Position numbers and translations under genes: made by a program
Notes under the pieces: generated by a model
What the model was told of the DNA's origin: nothing
What the model saw: the letters and a program-made list of their open reading frames with translations, nothing else
The model's database searches: none
Part shown: positions 32,635-43,649 of the stretch, piece by piece
How the letters are laid out: every line of letters begins with the position of its first letter
How positions within the stretch are numbered: position 1 is the first letter of the stretch
Assembly (NCBI RefSeq): GCF_003589595.1
Contig: NW_020654748.1
Location: 414,728-478,727, forward strand
DNA from: Hyposmocoma kahamanoa
Taxonomy: Eukaryota > Arthropoda > Insecta > Lepidoptera > Cosmopterigidae
Direction: 5' to 3'
DNA: 64,000 nucleotides

Positions 32635-33570
32635 TAACCCATTATATCGCACAGCTGGGTAAAGGCCTCCCTCAAAATTCTCCATTGCTCCCTGACCATG
32701 GCGATCTCCCACTATTGTCTCTCAAACCCATCAAGGTCGTCCCGCCAACGCCTTCTCGGCCATCCACGCCGTTTCAATCCATCCTCGAGCACCCAAGGAG
32801 TGATGACGTTCGCCCACTTCACAGGTTGCATCCGGCTAACGTGGCCCACCCAATCCCACTTGAGCCTGGTTGTTTTGCTCCCCACATCAGCAATGCCAGT
32901 CATCTAACGCAACATTGTATTGCGTGCTCGGTCAATACGTTTGAAACCCAGAATGCTGCGTTCCATTGCCCTCTGGCAGATCTTAAGTTTAGATTTCTGG
33001 AACTCAGAACCATGTCTGTGCATCGTAGGTTAAGTTGGGCAGGATGCACATATCAATGAGTTGGCGTTTCAATGACATAGGGAAATTACTCCTCAAGTAC
33101 TCCTTTAAGGACCAGTAGCTCTTCCAGGCGTTCTCTATGCGACGACCGATTTCCTTATCTTGCCTGTTTTCAAAGCTTGCTAACTGGCCCAGATAGATTT
33201 ATTTATCGACATACTGGATTGCCTGCCCGTCTACCTCAACCCTGCCTTTCGTTCTGTTAGACATTATTTGTGGTTTGGAACGGTTGATCTGAAGTCCGAC
33301 CCCGAGACCAGCTGTGCTCAGTTCTTGGAGAATCTGTTGGAGCTCCTGTGACGTTGCGGCAAAAAGAAATATGTCATCCGCAAAGAGTAAATTCGTTAGA
33401 CGTTTGCCACCGACGACAATTCCCTTTGTACCCTAAGATCTTGCTAGGGTTTTAAAAACTTCTTCAAGCACACTACTAAATAATATGGGTGAGAGCGGAT
33501 CATCCTGCGTGACCCCTTTTTGAATGTTAAATGATGGGCCGTTCCTATGTAATTTTATGTTTGCGGCACT
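32635..33570 (-). pseudogene. LINE ORF2 fragment with reverse transcriptase core (RTE-like)
   Basis: Minus strand. The RT motif GVTQDDPLSPIL at about 33481-33516 corresponds to G..QGDPLSP with G changed to D. The catalytic box FADDIFLF is at 33361-33384, preceded by IVGGKRLTNLL. Further down come QINRSKPQIM-type sequence and the tail RLKWDWVGHVSRMQPVKWAN, LKRRGWPRRRWRDDLDGFER (about 32880-32712). Several stops and shifts are present. It is the most complete RT region in the window. Confidence 0.82.
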
Positions 33571-33689
33571 ATGGTTATAAACTAATTTTATAAATCTATG
33601 TAGGTTTTTTCTATGTTTTGATTTTGAAAAGCTTGAAATATAGCGGAATGTTTTGTTGAACTACAAATAATGATAAAAATATGATTAAT

Positions 33690-33827
33690 TTTTTTAGACC
33701 AACGCTCTCCCAACTAAGCCACGAAACGAACCATCAGACCCAACGAATTTTTCTAAGTGCTTGTCGCCGATCTTTGTTTTTTGTTTTTAACAACTTTTTG
33801 CCACAGCGCCATCTGTGACATATCTGT
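33690..33827 (-). repeat. repeat T (tRNA-like tandem repeat), left of the gap
   Basis: CTCCCAACTAAGCCACGAAA (inverse A-box side), CGAATTTTTCTAAGTGCTTG and TGCCACAGCGCCATCTGTG match, in reverse, the repeat T units at 42100-42430 and 63236-63500. It stops at the N run. Confidence 0.7.
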
Positions 33828-34227
33828 NNNNNNNNNNNNNNNNNNNNNNNNNNNNNNNNNNNNNNNNNNNNNNNNNNNNNNNNNNNNNNNNNNNNNNNNN
33901 NNNNNNNNNNNNNNNNNNNNNNNNNNNNNNNNNNNNNNNNNNNNNNNNNNNNNNNNNNNNNNNNNNNNNNNNNNNNNNNNNNNNNNNNNNNNNNNNNNNN
34001 NNNNNNNNNNNNNNNNNNNNNNNNNNNNNNNNNNNNNNNNNNNNNNNNNNNNNNNNNNNNNNNNNNNNNNNNNNNNNNNNNNNNNNNNNNNNNNNNNNNN
34101 NNNNNNNNNNNNNNNNNNNNNNNNNNNNNNNNNNNNNNNNNNNNNNNNNNNNNNNNNNNNNNNNNNNNNNNNNNNNNNNNNNNNNNNNNNNNNNNNNNNN
34201 NNNNNNNNNNNNNNNNNNNNNNNNNNN
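33828..34227. other. assembly gap (400 N)
   Basis: Exactly 400 unknown bases. The 47 bases before the gap (33781-33827) and the 47 bases after it (34228-34274) are identical, so the gap size is probably arbitrary and the two ends may overlap or belong to a tandem repeat. Confidence 0.97.
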
Positions 34228-34290
34228 TTGTTTTTAACAACTTTTTGCCACAGCGCCATCTGTGACATATCTGTCAAGATTGATATTCAA
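34228..34290 (-). repeat. repeat T fragment, right of the gap
   Basis: Identical for 47 bp to the sequence left of the gap (TTTTTAACAACTTTTTGCC, CAGCGCCATCTGTG), then continues into ATATTCAATCTATAATAG. Consistent with a neighbouring unit of repeat T. Confidence 0.7.
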
Positions 34291-34299
34291 TCTATAATA

Positions 34300-37200
34300 G
34301 ATTGATTACTAATGTTTTTTATTGAATATAACTTTTTATTTTACTTTGGATACCTACTATTATTCTAAATATGTAGATACAACATAAATGCCATTACATT
34401 TTACCGTTTAAATTCAGAATTACAGTTAGCTTATCGAAACAAGTATCTAATTCTTTGTCTCTCGATTTATTGCACGAAATGTAACAAAAAGATGTCCCGT
34501 GATCCATTACACAGGATGTAACATAATAATCCAATCATGATTCAGCTGGTGGTTGTACAATTTTAAAAAGCAAAAGAATCTTTTAAAATGGTGTAAAAAA
34601 TATTTGTTTCCCCGTCTAAAAATGTAGCCAATTTCTTTTTTGCAAATAAATTGTTAGTATTTTTTTTATAACAACTTTTAGCTAAATTGTGGTTGAACAT
34701 TTTACAATGAGTAGATGAGAGCGGTGTTAGTGCAGTTGTTTGTAAATGTAGAATATTTTATACTTCTCGGTGACAATGGGAAAACGTCGTGATGAAAGCT
34801 GCATGTCAAAAAATGTTCATAACTCTTGCAAACATGTGTGAAGTGTTTTTTTTTAATCATTTGAAATATAATATTCTAGTGTGTATTTTAAGAATAGGCG
34901 GGAAAGTTTTAAGTTCATACCTAATTCATGTGAAACGCCTGAACTGGTAAATCATAAAGGTATAGTATTTCATCATAATAATGCCAAACCACACACATCT
35001 TAAGGCCTCTCCACACTCGCGCGCGAACCACCCTCGAAACCTGAGTGTGGATCCGATTCGCATATTCTTCGCAGCTTCGCGCCGCGTCCTCATCTCGTTC
35101 CCGATTGTTGTCGGTATTTTATACCGGGACATAAGGTTTTTGGCGTAAACGCGACAATAAAATAAAGTAAAATGCATTTATTCGAGACAACAATAGATCT
35201 ATAAAATTGTTAGTATTACAAAAAATTAAATATGAAATAACAAGATTAGTATACAAACTTAAATGAAGGGAGGACCAATGCCTTAATAAGCTACTGTCCC
35301 ACCTACTAGCAAGCACTGACAAAAGTTTGCGGCTACTGGCGCGCACTTTACGTATCGACCGAAAGCATCTACGCCCGGATCCGCAAACATCCCATATAAA
35401 AGTAACAATTATTTATTTTTTTATTTTTTAGCGTAGTAATTTTTATGGACAACTCACACTTGACCAAATAATTGACTATATTATATTCATAGATTTAGTA
35501 TATAGGTACCCATAGATTGGCAATGCAAGTGAAAGAGAGTTAGTATACACGTATGTTAGAACGAGATGGGTAGACGAGACCACTTCATTATAAGCTATGA
35601 GGCTATATGAACCTAGGGTCAGCTGACAACGAAACAAATTTCGTTTATTTTTGAAAAATAATTGGTTTTAAAATGTGAAATAGTGTTAAACGGACGTTTA
35701 TTAGTCATTGTAAAGTTTTCAGTGTCCGGATGTAATTTATCTAAAAAGGAAAACTCGCAGAATTGTACATTTCACATGTAAGCACTATTTAAATTTTTAG
35801 CTGTCTAAAAGCACTACCACAAAAGTTTTTTACTTAAATATATCCGTAAAATTATACCATTCAAGTGCATTAATAACCCAAATGTATACGAATTCAATTA
35901 AAAAATATATCAAATACGTGAATTTCTGAAATTCATAACCCCACTTTCATAGAGATTGACGCAATCGATAATATGTTATCGAGATGTCATTAACTGAAAA
36001 AAAGAAAGGCAAAGGCGTGACTTGCATACTGCCGAAATCATCTTCATACTTAATTTTTTTTTATTTATTGAATCAGAAATTTCTGGATTTAGTACTTTAT
36101 ATTTAATTAATATTGCATTAGTACACTATATTTTGTTTACATTAAAACGAAAATTTCTTTTAATAGCATAGTTGAGGCACCCATTTTTTATGTTAATTAT
36201 TGTTGTTGATTCAGATTTCCTCAAATCATTGAAGTACGACAGAAATGGCTTATAATGCCAATGAGAGAAGACGGGGTTTCCAAAAAGTTTTCAAAAATAT
36301 GCGGCAAATAAACACTTTGAGGAAAAATGCTTTTAAATAAAATGCCTTTAGACGCAAGCAAAGAGTAAAGCTACGTTCTGGTTCTAAACCCACATTATTC
36401 ATGCGGTATGTCTTACAATTAATTGATTTTTGTGCAGCACTACTCTCATCAACAACAAATCAGCGATTTATTGTTGTTAGAGTTCTGTTCTGTTCCGAAA
36501 TATGATGCTGATTTTTTCAAATTTGGTAAACATATGCATTTGTGTGACCAAAACGTGCAACGTAAATAAATTAATTCTAAATTTTTAAGTCACTATTGGG
36601 AGGGAAAGTTCTTAAGAATATATATTTTTTGTAATTTTGAAATATAAATATTTTTAAGTTGTTTAAGAAAATAGACAAAAATTGATTCTACCCTTTATCT
36701 TCGAAACTACAGAGCCTAAAGTTTTGAAAAAATACAGAAATTATCTTTAAATTTCCCACTATTGTGCGAATAAACCTATATTTGCTGTTGGAATCTATTG
36801 GAGAACATATTCTTCAATTACAATGTTAAGTTTGTACCGAAACCTCTCCGCGCGAGTTCAACTCGCACTTGGCCGGTTTTTTGGTTCTATTACTTATCTG
36901 CAAATTCACTGCTGTGATGCATTTCTATGTTATCATATCATACAATAATTATAATAGTTATATTTGTTTGTAGGTTGCGGTCGTCAGCTTGGTTCGTGGC
37001 CTCCATACTATCGCGCCGTAACTGATCATGGGTCTTATCACCATTTTGTAGAGCCATAGTGTTATCTTGGGTGAAAGTCCCCATTGTTTACCTACCATCC
37101 TATGGCACTACCAGTAGGTGATAGTAGCTTTCTTAATTTTCTATTGAATCATTAATTAACTAGTTAATTAACGTCTCGGTATTTTGCGTTAAGACATTTT

Positions 37201-37900
37201 GGTGAATACAACGAATGAAATGCCGGTGTAATATGTTAATCGATATTTAAGTTAAATCAGTGGATGGCGCAACACTATTTATCTTGCACACATGCACATT
37301 ATACGCACACAGATGTATTTTTGTTTTGGTCTCGTCTCCAATACGTCAGGGTCAATCTATGGATATACTAAATCTATGATTATATTAGACAACATCGCAT
37401 ACCTTGTTCTGTAGGGCTTGCACGACAGCGCGCGACTTGTCATTTAATTAGTTTGAAAACTATTCTGCCATATCATTACTGTGACAACTGTGCTCGGATT
37501 GGTCAGCTCGGATTCGAAACAATTGACGGGTGTCGTCAATTGTTTCACTTCAAGTCGACCAGTTAACTTGAGCTTTGCTATAATGGACGAAAATTGCAAA
37601 ATTACATAATTAATATTTACTTACCGATGAAAGTTGATTCCGTTTGTTTTGTAATTATATGTTTTACTGTTTTTCTCCACGCCACCGAATGGAACAGCAC
37701 GCCATTGTTAGAGATATTATCTTTATATGAAATATTTTTGGAATATACGGAGACGTTCACCCAGGTCAGTTGTAAGAGCTGTCTATATTTCAGAGCAAAC
37801 GAGAGTTGATATTTATAAGTGATGTATTATATTATTTCGTCTCTATATCTGGTTATATACTCGATAGTCGCACATTATGTCGGTCTCGCTCAAGTCGTCT
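34300..37900. other. AT-rich non-coding stretch
   Basis: No gene recognised. At about 36590-36892 the stretch ends in CTCGCACTTGGCCGGTTTTT, which I associate with a very common lepidopteran repeat end (low confidence). A small perfect hairpin lies at 37516-37546 (GAAACAATTGACG and its complement). Confidence 0.4.
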
Positions 37901-37922
37901 CCTTTCGTGAAAACCATGAAAA

Positions 37923-38300
37923 CTTAGAATAATAACGCATAGAATGATAGTTTCATATCAAACCAACTGTCACAAGTGAGGCAAAAACCAAATTCATGTA
38001 GGCTAGTTTTAGTAGTAGGTTAATTTTCGGTTTTAGTGAATATTTATATAAAAATACAAGTTGAAACGCGTTACTTTCTTGTGGAATGTGATGTTAGTAT
38101 CTATTTTATGTTTGTCTGACGTATTTTTACACTCATTTATCGCACATATCGTCATTTTTAGCTAAAATTCTTGATCTGTTCGCGGTGCAAGTTGACCTTG
38201 AGCACTGACGGCCCGCCCGCTCGTGTAGGCCCTTTGGGAGCGCTTCAATTTGCCTCACTTAGCGTGTGCGGACTAGGTTTCTATGCGTTATTATTCTAAA
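37923..38300. mobile_element. hAT-like B MITE, copy 3
   Basis: 378 bp. Starts CTTAGAATAATAACGCATAG; the right end is its inverse except the last base (A for G). Perfect 8-bp duplication CATGAAAA (37915-37922, 38301-38308). Non-coding. Confidence 0.9.
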
Positions 38301-38412
38301 CATGAAAACCGGTATGCACGCCACTCGACTGATATATGGATCATTTACTAATTACTTTTTGCGGATAATTATCCTATATCTTAACTTATGTAAATTATTA
38401 AACTGTAGTAAA

Positions 38413-38630
38413 ATTCCTCCGTGGCCGAACGGTTACCATGTCGGACTGCCACAAAGAGGTCCCAGGTTCGATTCTCGGGCGGGAGAAATATTTGTATGGC
38501 CTACATTTATTTCACTCGTGAGTTTGGGTGTAATTTGTGGTTGTCTAAGTGTGTGTGTACATGGCACCCGCGACACAGGGTCTCCCTAGTGCGGGGCTAT
38601 GTTGAGTGTGTGCGTTATTATTATTTCTAA
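38413..38630 (+). mobile_element. SINE-1 (tRNA-derived)
   Basis: Head CTCCGTGGCCGAACGGTTAC (A box), B box GGTTCGATTCTC, body TTTATTTCACTCGTGAGTTT ... GCGGGGCTATGTTGAGTG, and a TTATTATTATT tail. Near full length. Confidence 0.87.
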
Positions 38631-39261
38631 GGCTGTGGACACAGCATAATTCGTTGAAAGAACCTGTTTTTTTCTATTAATTAATTTTTTATGCGTTCAT
38701 TACGTCTCTAAAACTTTATTTTGTTTTAATTGAACATTCTTTCATCATCGTGACCCAAAGCATCGTTGAAAATCTTACGACTCAATTATACTGAGTTTTA
38801 AAACAATAAAACGAGAATATATCATAGACTAACCACTCCTTTTAATTCTTTATGGTAATAATTCAAATTCCCGATTTTTATTTATGATGGCAATAATGTC
38901 TTACATTTCCATAAATTCTGTATTAATTACAGTTAGATGTTTTTATTATCTGTTCATTTTGGTATTTTAAACCTGTTTTTGCCTTAGGGTTTAATAATAC
39001 ATCTTTGAATTTCCCGTTCAAATGTATTTAGTTCGATTATGAAACATTGTTATTAGACGTTAGTTAAACGGTTTACGGTGGATAACACAAGACATGGTCC
39101 GTCTAAATTACGTATTATTTCGTAATAAGAACTTATCGTGGAATCATATTTAAAAAATACAGATTTACGGTTTTTTTTATGATATGAATGTCCATTTTTA
39201 CTAAATTCTTAATATATTTGAGTGTTTTATCAATTTCAGCATTGGTATAAGACGTACTTAA

Positions 39262-39487
39262 GTTTAGTGCAGGAGGACGTAAGTGACGCGCCTGTCTATA
39301 GCAGTTGAGAGATAAAGAGAGTGAGAGCCCGTCATCCTGAGACATAAGTATGTCCTTTAATTTCACCAGCACCCTTTGCCTTCAAAACCGAAACGCAGTA
39401 ATGGTCACATTACCGCTTGGCGACAGAAATGCCTACGGTGGCAGTACTTAAATGGACGAACTCTTACACAAGGAGCTCTACTATGTA
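39262..39487 (-). repeat. family C repeat copy (diverged)
   Basis: GTAAGTGACGCGCCTGTCTA ... CACCAGCACCCTTTGCC ... AACGCAGTAATGGTCACATT ... ACAAGGAGCTCTACTATG. Non-coding. Confidence 0.65.
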
Positions 39488-39489
39488 AC

Positions 39490-40098
39490 AATAAATATCT
39501 AACGCGGAAGCAGGTACTTCCCGTCACTATGTATTCCAAAAAAAAATACCGACACCGGGATTAAAACCGTCATCTCAATTCAGAAGCGACCGGTCTCTCG
39601 GACCACCAAGACTTTTACATTGTAAGCTATTAAAAGAATTAGTAAATTATCTACGGAAATAAAAGAGGTGAAGGGAAGGGAGGGGGAGAAGGGGTTAACA
39701 CAAAAGCAATGGAATTTAATACACGTATATCTATATCAAATTTTATTCCTTAAAAGACTTCTATTTAATTGAGCATTAAAACTCTACCAATTTTTAATGG
39801 TCAACGTAAAACAAAAAACGCAATAAACGGTTTTATAGGCGCATGATAACTTTATTCGCCTGTTGGCTCTTTTTGCTTTATTATTATTTCTTTCGAATGG
39901 AAATTGTATTGTTTTTTAAAAGATCTTTATGTATAAATAGCATGCTTCTATCATATCAAACCAAAACACTATAAGACTCAGTGCAGCGTTTTGTAATTTC
40001 TTTACAACAAGAATCTTTCGGCTGTTATCAAGGGAAATGATAGCTAATTTTGCAAAGTAAAATTATAAGGGCTGGATAGAATGGTTTAATATCTAATA
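39490..40098. other. non-coding stretch with polypurine run
   Basis: A polypurine block (GAAGGGAAGGGAGGGGGAGA) lies near 39671. Nothing else recognised. Confidence 0.4.
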
Positions 40099-40101
40099 TA
40101 A

Positions 40102-40303
40102 CTGCCTCCGTGGCCGAACGGTTACCATACCGGACTGCCACGCAGAGGGTTCGATTCCCGGGCCGGGAGAAATATTTGTATGCCCTACATTTATTTCTCT
40201 CGTGAGTTTGGATGTAATTTGTGGTTGTCTATGTGTGTGTCCATGGCACCCGCGACACAGGGTTTCCCTAGTGCGGGGCTATGTTGAGTGTGTGCGTTAT
40301 TAT
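40102..40303 (+). mobile_element. SINE-1 (tRNA-derived)
   Basis: Head CTGCCTCCGTGGCCGAACGG, B box GGTTCGATTCC, body TTTCTCTCGTGAGTTTGG ... GGGGCTATGTTGAGTGTGTG. A few bases before the B box are deleted (CGCAGAGGGTTCG). Tail TTATTATAAAAAAA. Confidence 0.87.
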
Positions 40304-40859
40304 AAAAAAAATGTATCAAATTACGGAAATCGTGCTATTTTTGTTATTGCGGTGTTTTTAGTTTGACACGGTAGAAATACGAACAAACAAAGCTGTCTGT
40401 TTTGAAAAACAGATTATCAGGCTGACCCAATACGAAATAGGGAATTGCAAGTCATCATCACAATCGTCAACCCATTGTACGTTCCAGTGCTGTGCACGTA
40501 GCTCCTTTAAGCCGGCCTGAACTTTTTTCGGAATGCAGATTTTGTCGCGAAGCTTTTTTATTTAGCGAGGAGAGTTGCTACTACCTTATTAATTAAAGTT
40601 ATAGGTACTCGCTGATACAAGGGTTCGAATTACGACCGCTCAGTTAAGAAGCAACCGATCTCCCATTAAGTTACCACCAAATTTTAATACATAGTCTCTA
40701 AGGTCAATGTCAATAAATCGATCTCAAGTGCAGGGTTGGTATTAGACTCGTGTAAGTGAGTTTGATGTTTCGCTACGGTACGTTGGTCAATGTAAGGGTT
40801 GATTCAAGATTTTGTACAAATGAAAGAAATCCACACCTCTAATCATATTTATTAACAGA

Positions 40860-41112
40860 ACAGCTCCTTGTGAAAGAGTTGGTTCAGGGAAGTACTTGTC
40901 ACCTTACCTATTTCTGCCGCCAAGCAGTAATGCGAACGTTACTGGGTTATGGTTTAGAATGGTAAATGTACTGGTCTCACAGTGACGTACGCAATGGCAG
41001 TGTCTAAAAGATCTTTGCGATTTAAAGCTCAGAATGTCAGTGCAACTGTTATGGATAGGCGTGTCACTTACCACCAGGCGCACGACATGTTCGTCCCGTC
41101 AATTTGGAATAA
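40860..41112 (+). repeat. family C repeat copy
   Basis: CAGCTCCTTGTGAAAGAG ... CACCTTACCTATTTCTGCCG ... CACCAGGCGCACGACATG and TCGTCCCGTC. Non-coding. Confidence 0.72.
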
Positions 41113-41154
41113 AAAAAAAATTTTCCAATAGGATTTTTTTATAATACAAAGTGA

Positions 41155-41590
41155 CGGGCGTAAAGTACCTCAATAATTTTCCAAACAATCCTCCCCCTGG
41201 TCTGCTGTGCCAAAACTAAAAATAAGACATAAGCCTTCCATAATAATTCCTTGCTAAGTGCGAATGCCGATCGAGGCTTTTGTGGTAAAATTAATTGCAC
41301 TTCTCCCATTGACTTACAAATAAATGGACGACGGGTCTAATACAAAATTAGTAATTAATATTTAAAGGTAGTGACATGTAAAGGAATATAAAAAAGCTAA
41401 AACGTTGAATTTAAATTGTAATGTCATCGCAGTACTGTCTAATTTTGCTTGCTTCGCTGTCAGTCGAACAAACGACGACGAAAGCGTGAATGACGCTCTG
41501 TATACGATTTTAACGCCCTATAAGTTCGGACACTTTTTAGCGCGGACCCGACGTCCATATAATTGTAAGTCAATGACTTCTCCCCTTTTT
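41155..41590 (+). repeat. dispersed repeat F, interrupted by hAT-like A copy 3
   Basis: 41158-41306 (GTAAAGTACCTCAATAATTT ... GCCGATCGAGGCTTTTG ... GCACTTCTCC) matches 62228-62373. The insertion at 41307 splits it; the uninterrupted site at 62366-62373 shows what the locus looked like before. Non-coding. Confidence 0.75.
41307..41575. mobile_element. hAT-like A MITE, copy 3
   Basis: 269 bp with a small internal deletion. Ends CATTGACTTACAA and TTGTAAGTCAATG. Perfect 8-bp duplication ACTTCTCC (41299-41306, 41576-41583). Non-coding. Confidence 0.92.
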
Positions 41591-42089
41591 TTTATTTAGG
41601 AGCTGCTTATTAAAGCGCGCTCATGTGTTTGGTAAAAGTATCTATTCCTTTCAAAAACTGTTTGTATTTATGGAAATTTAAAATTACAAAAAACAGTTGA
41701 AATTTGTAACAATAAAAAAGAAAAATACAGTTCGCTTGTCAGTTTCATCCTTTACGGTGCGAAAGATTGGCAATTGGCAAATAAAGATAAACAAATTATT
41801 TGCATTTAGTCCCATTTATAAGTTGTAAAAATCTTTTTTAAATAACTTTATTCACCAAAGTTACCGCTTCAATAAAACGTTTAACATTATCATAAGGGTG
41901 CCACAACACTACCGTTAATGGTCGTAATGTATAAACACTTTATATATGTAAACGAAACATGCTGACGATGCGACCGACCTTTAAAATTCATAATTACCTC
42001 TTTTGTGAGAATATTGATTTTATTCATACCATGATACTAATTTACTATTTTTTTTAAATTACTTCACTGGTTGCTAGAATTATTAATAC

Positions 42090-42480
42090 AAAGATAATAG
42101 TAACAAATAATCTCTCTTTATTGCCTCCAAAATAAACAAACCAAATTTAAAATACAATGAATAGCGACATCTCTAGCCAGGGCTGGTAGCTGTAAAGGTA
42201 TTTAACGGGGTGACGGAATGCTTAAGATTTCTCATAGATGGCGGTACGACTAAGAAGTCCTTAAAAAAACTAAATACAGAGGTACGATGCAAGCACATAG
42301 AAAAATTCGTGAGGTCCACTGGTTCCTTTATTTAGTCGATATAGAGCCTGCCACGGTATGCTAGAAGACGTCGGTTCAAATCTGGCCGGATCGAAGGAAT
42401 CGTGTTCGATCTTTATTATAAGAAGATAATAAAAACAAACAATCTCTCTTTATTGCCTCCAAAATAAACAAAACAAATTA
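42090..42480 (+). repeat. repeat T, one full unit plus the start of the next
   Basis: The unit starts near AAGATAATAG (42091) and the same segment recurs from 42423 (AATCTCTCTTTATTGCCTCC in both), giving a period of about 332 bp. Inside are GCGACATCTCTAGCCAGGGC, TCTCATAGATGGCGG and the tRNA-like part CTAGAAGACGTCGGTTCAAA followed by GGCCGGATCGAAGGAA. Non-coding. Confidence 0.75.
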
Positions 42481-42694
42481 TATAAAAAAACCTAACTCTC
42501 ATCCCATTCTCCGTCCGAAATAATTACTGCCAAATAAGACAACCAAATGAAAAGATAATGTAAGTATTTGGTCGAGTATTCCTTATTCCATAGTAATAAT
42601 TCTTTCGGATGGATGTCAGACGGAAAAAGGTAGTAAACCCCATGAACGGTAAACGTGATGCTCTCAAGGCTAAAACACCTTTTTTATATAATAT

Positions 42695-42950
42695 TGTGTA
42701 ACAGACGAACAAGTCGTGCGCCTGATGGTAAGCTACACGCCTGTCCATAACAGTTGCAGTGCCACTCGGAGCTTTTAATCGCAAAGGGCACTGTCACTGC
42801 GCTCGCCACCCTGAAACTTGAGTCAACAAGTCCCATGTGCCCTATAATTTCACCAGCACCCTTACCCTTCAAAACCGGATGAAATAGGTAAGATGGCAGT
42901 ACCAACCTGGACGAACTCTTTCATAGGGAACTCTACTGCTACTAAATTCA
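42695..42950 (-). repeat. family C repeat copy
   Basis: GACGAACAAGTCGTGCGCC ... CAGTGCCACTCGGAGC ... CACCAGCACCCTTACCC ... ACTCTACTGCTACT. Non-coding. Confidence 0.72.
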
Positions 42951-43351
42951 TTTTAGACTTTTTTAGCCTTTTTTCATGATTTTTATATGATCGGGTAAAG
43001 TACATCTCATCGTGTAACAAATTAGCACATTCTTTAGAAAATATCCCTACGTATATTACTTGTTTTATTGTAAGACCGTTTTGAATAATTATTAAAACTA
43101 ATAAATAACTATAAAAATAGTAAATATCTAAACCATTTGATCTAGCAAATCAGTAATATATATAATAATTCGCCCGAATGGCATACTATTCATGTCTTCT
43201 GCACATCTTAACGTCCTGGGTAGCAATTAGCGAGAACGTTATGCCGACTAGCAAATCCTTTCATGACGATGGTAAATTTTATTCAATAAATTTCAAATTT
43301 TAAATTATTATTATATGTATATTATAATGTCAGTTTATTTATGGGTATAAT

Positions 43352-43637
43352 CATTGACTTACAAATAAATGGACGACGGGTCTAATACAAAAACCACGAA
43401 AAAAATGTCCCAAGTCAACCTATTTAAACGTAGTCACATGTAAAGGAATATGAAAAAGCTAAAACGTTGAATTTAAATTGTAATGTCATCGCAGTACTGT
43501 CTAATTTTGCTTGCTTCGCTGTCAGTCGAACAAACGAAGACTAAAGCGTGAATGACGCTCTGTATACGATTTTAACGCCCTATAAGTTCGGACACTTTTT
43601 AGCGCGGACCCGACGTCCATATAATTGTAAGTCAATG
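43352..43637. mobile_element. hAT-like A MITE, copy 4
   Basis: 286 bp, ends CATTGACTTACAA and TTGTAAGTCAATG. Perfect 8-bp duplication GGTATAAT (43344-43351, 43638-43645). Nearly identical to copy 1, so it is relatively young. Non-coding. Confidence 0.93.
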
Positions 43638-43649
43638 GGTATAATGTTA

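Noticed and set aside
33734..34305. Long open frames across the gap on both strands
   Set aside because: They consist almost entirely of unknown bases (N) and are artefacts.
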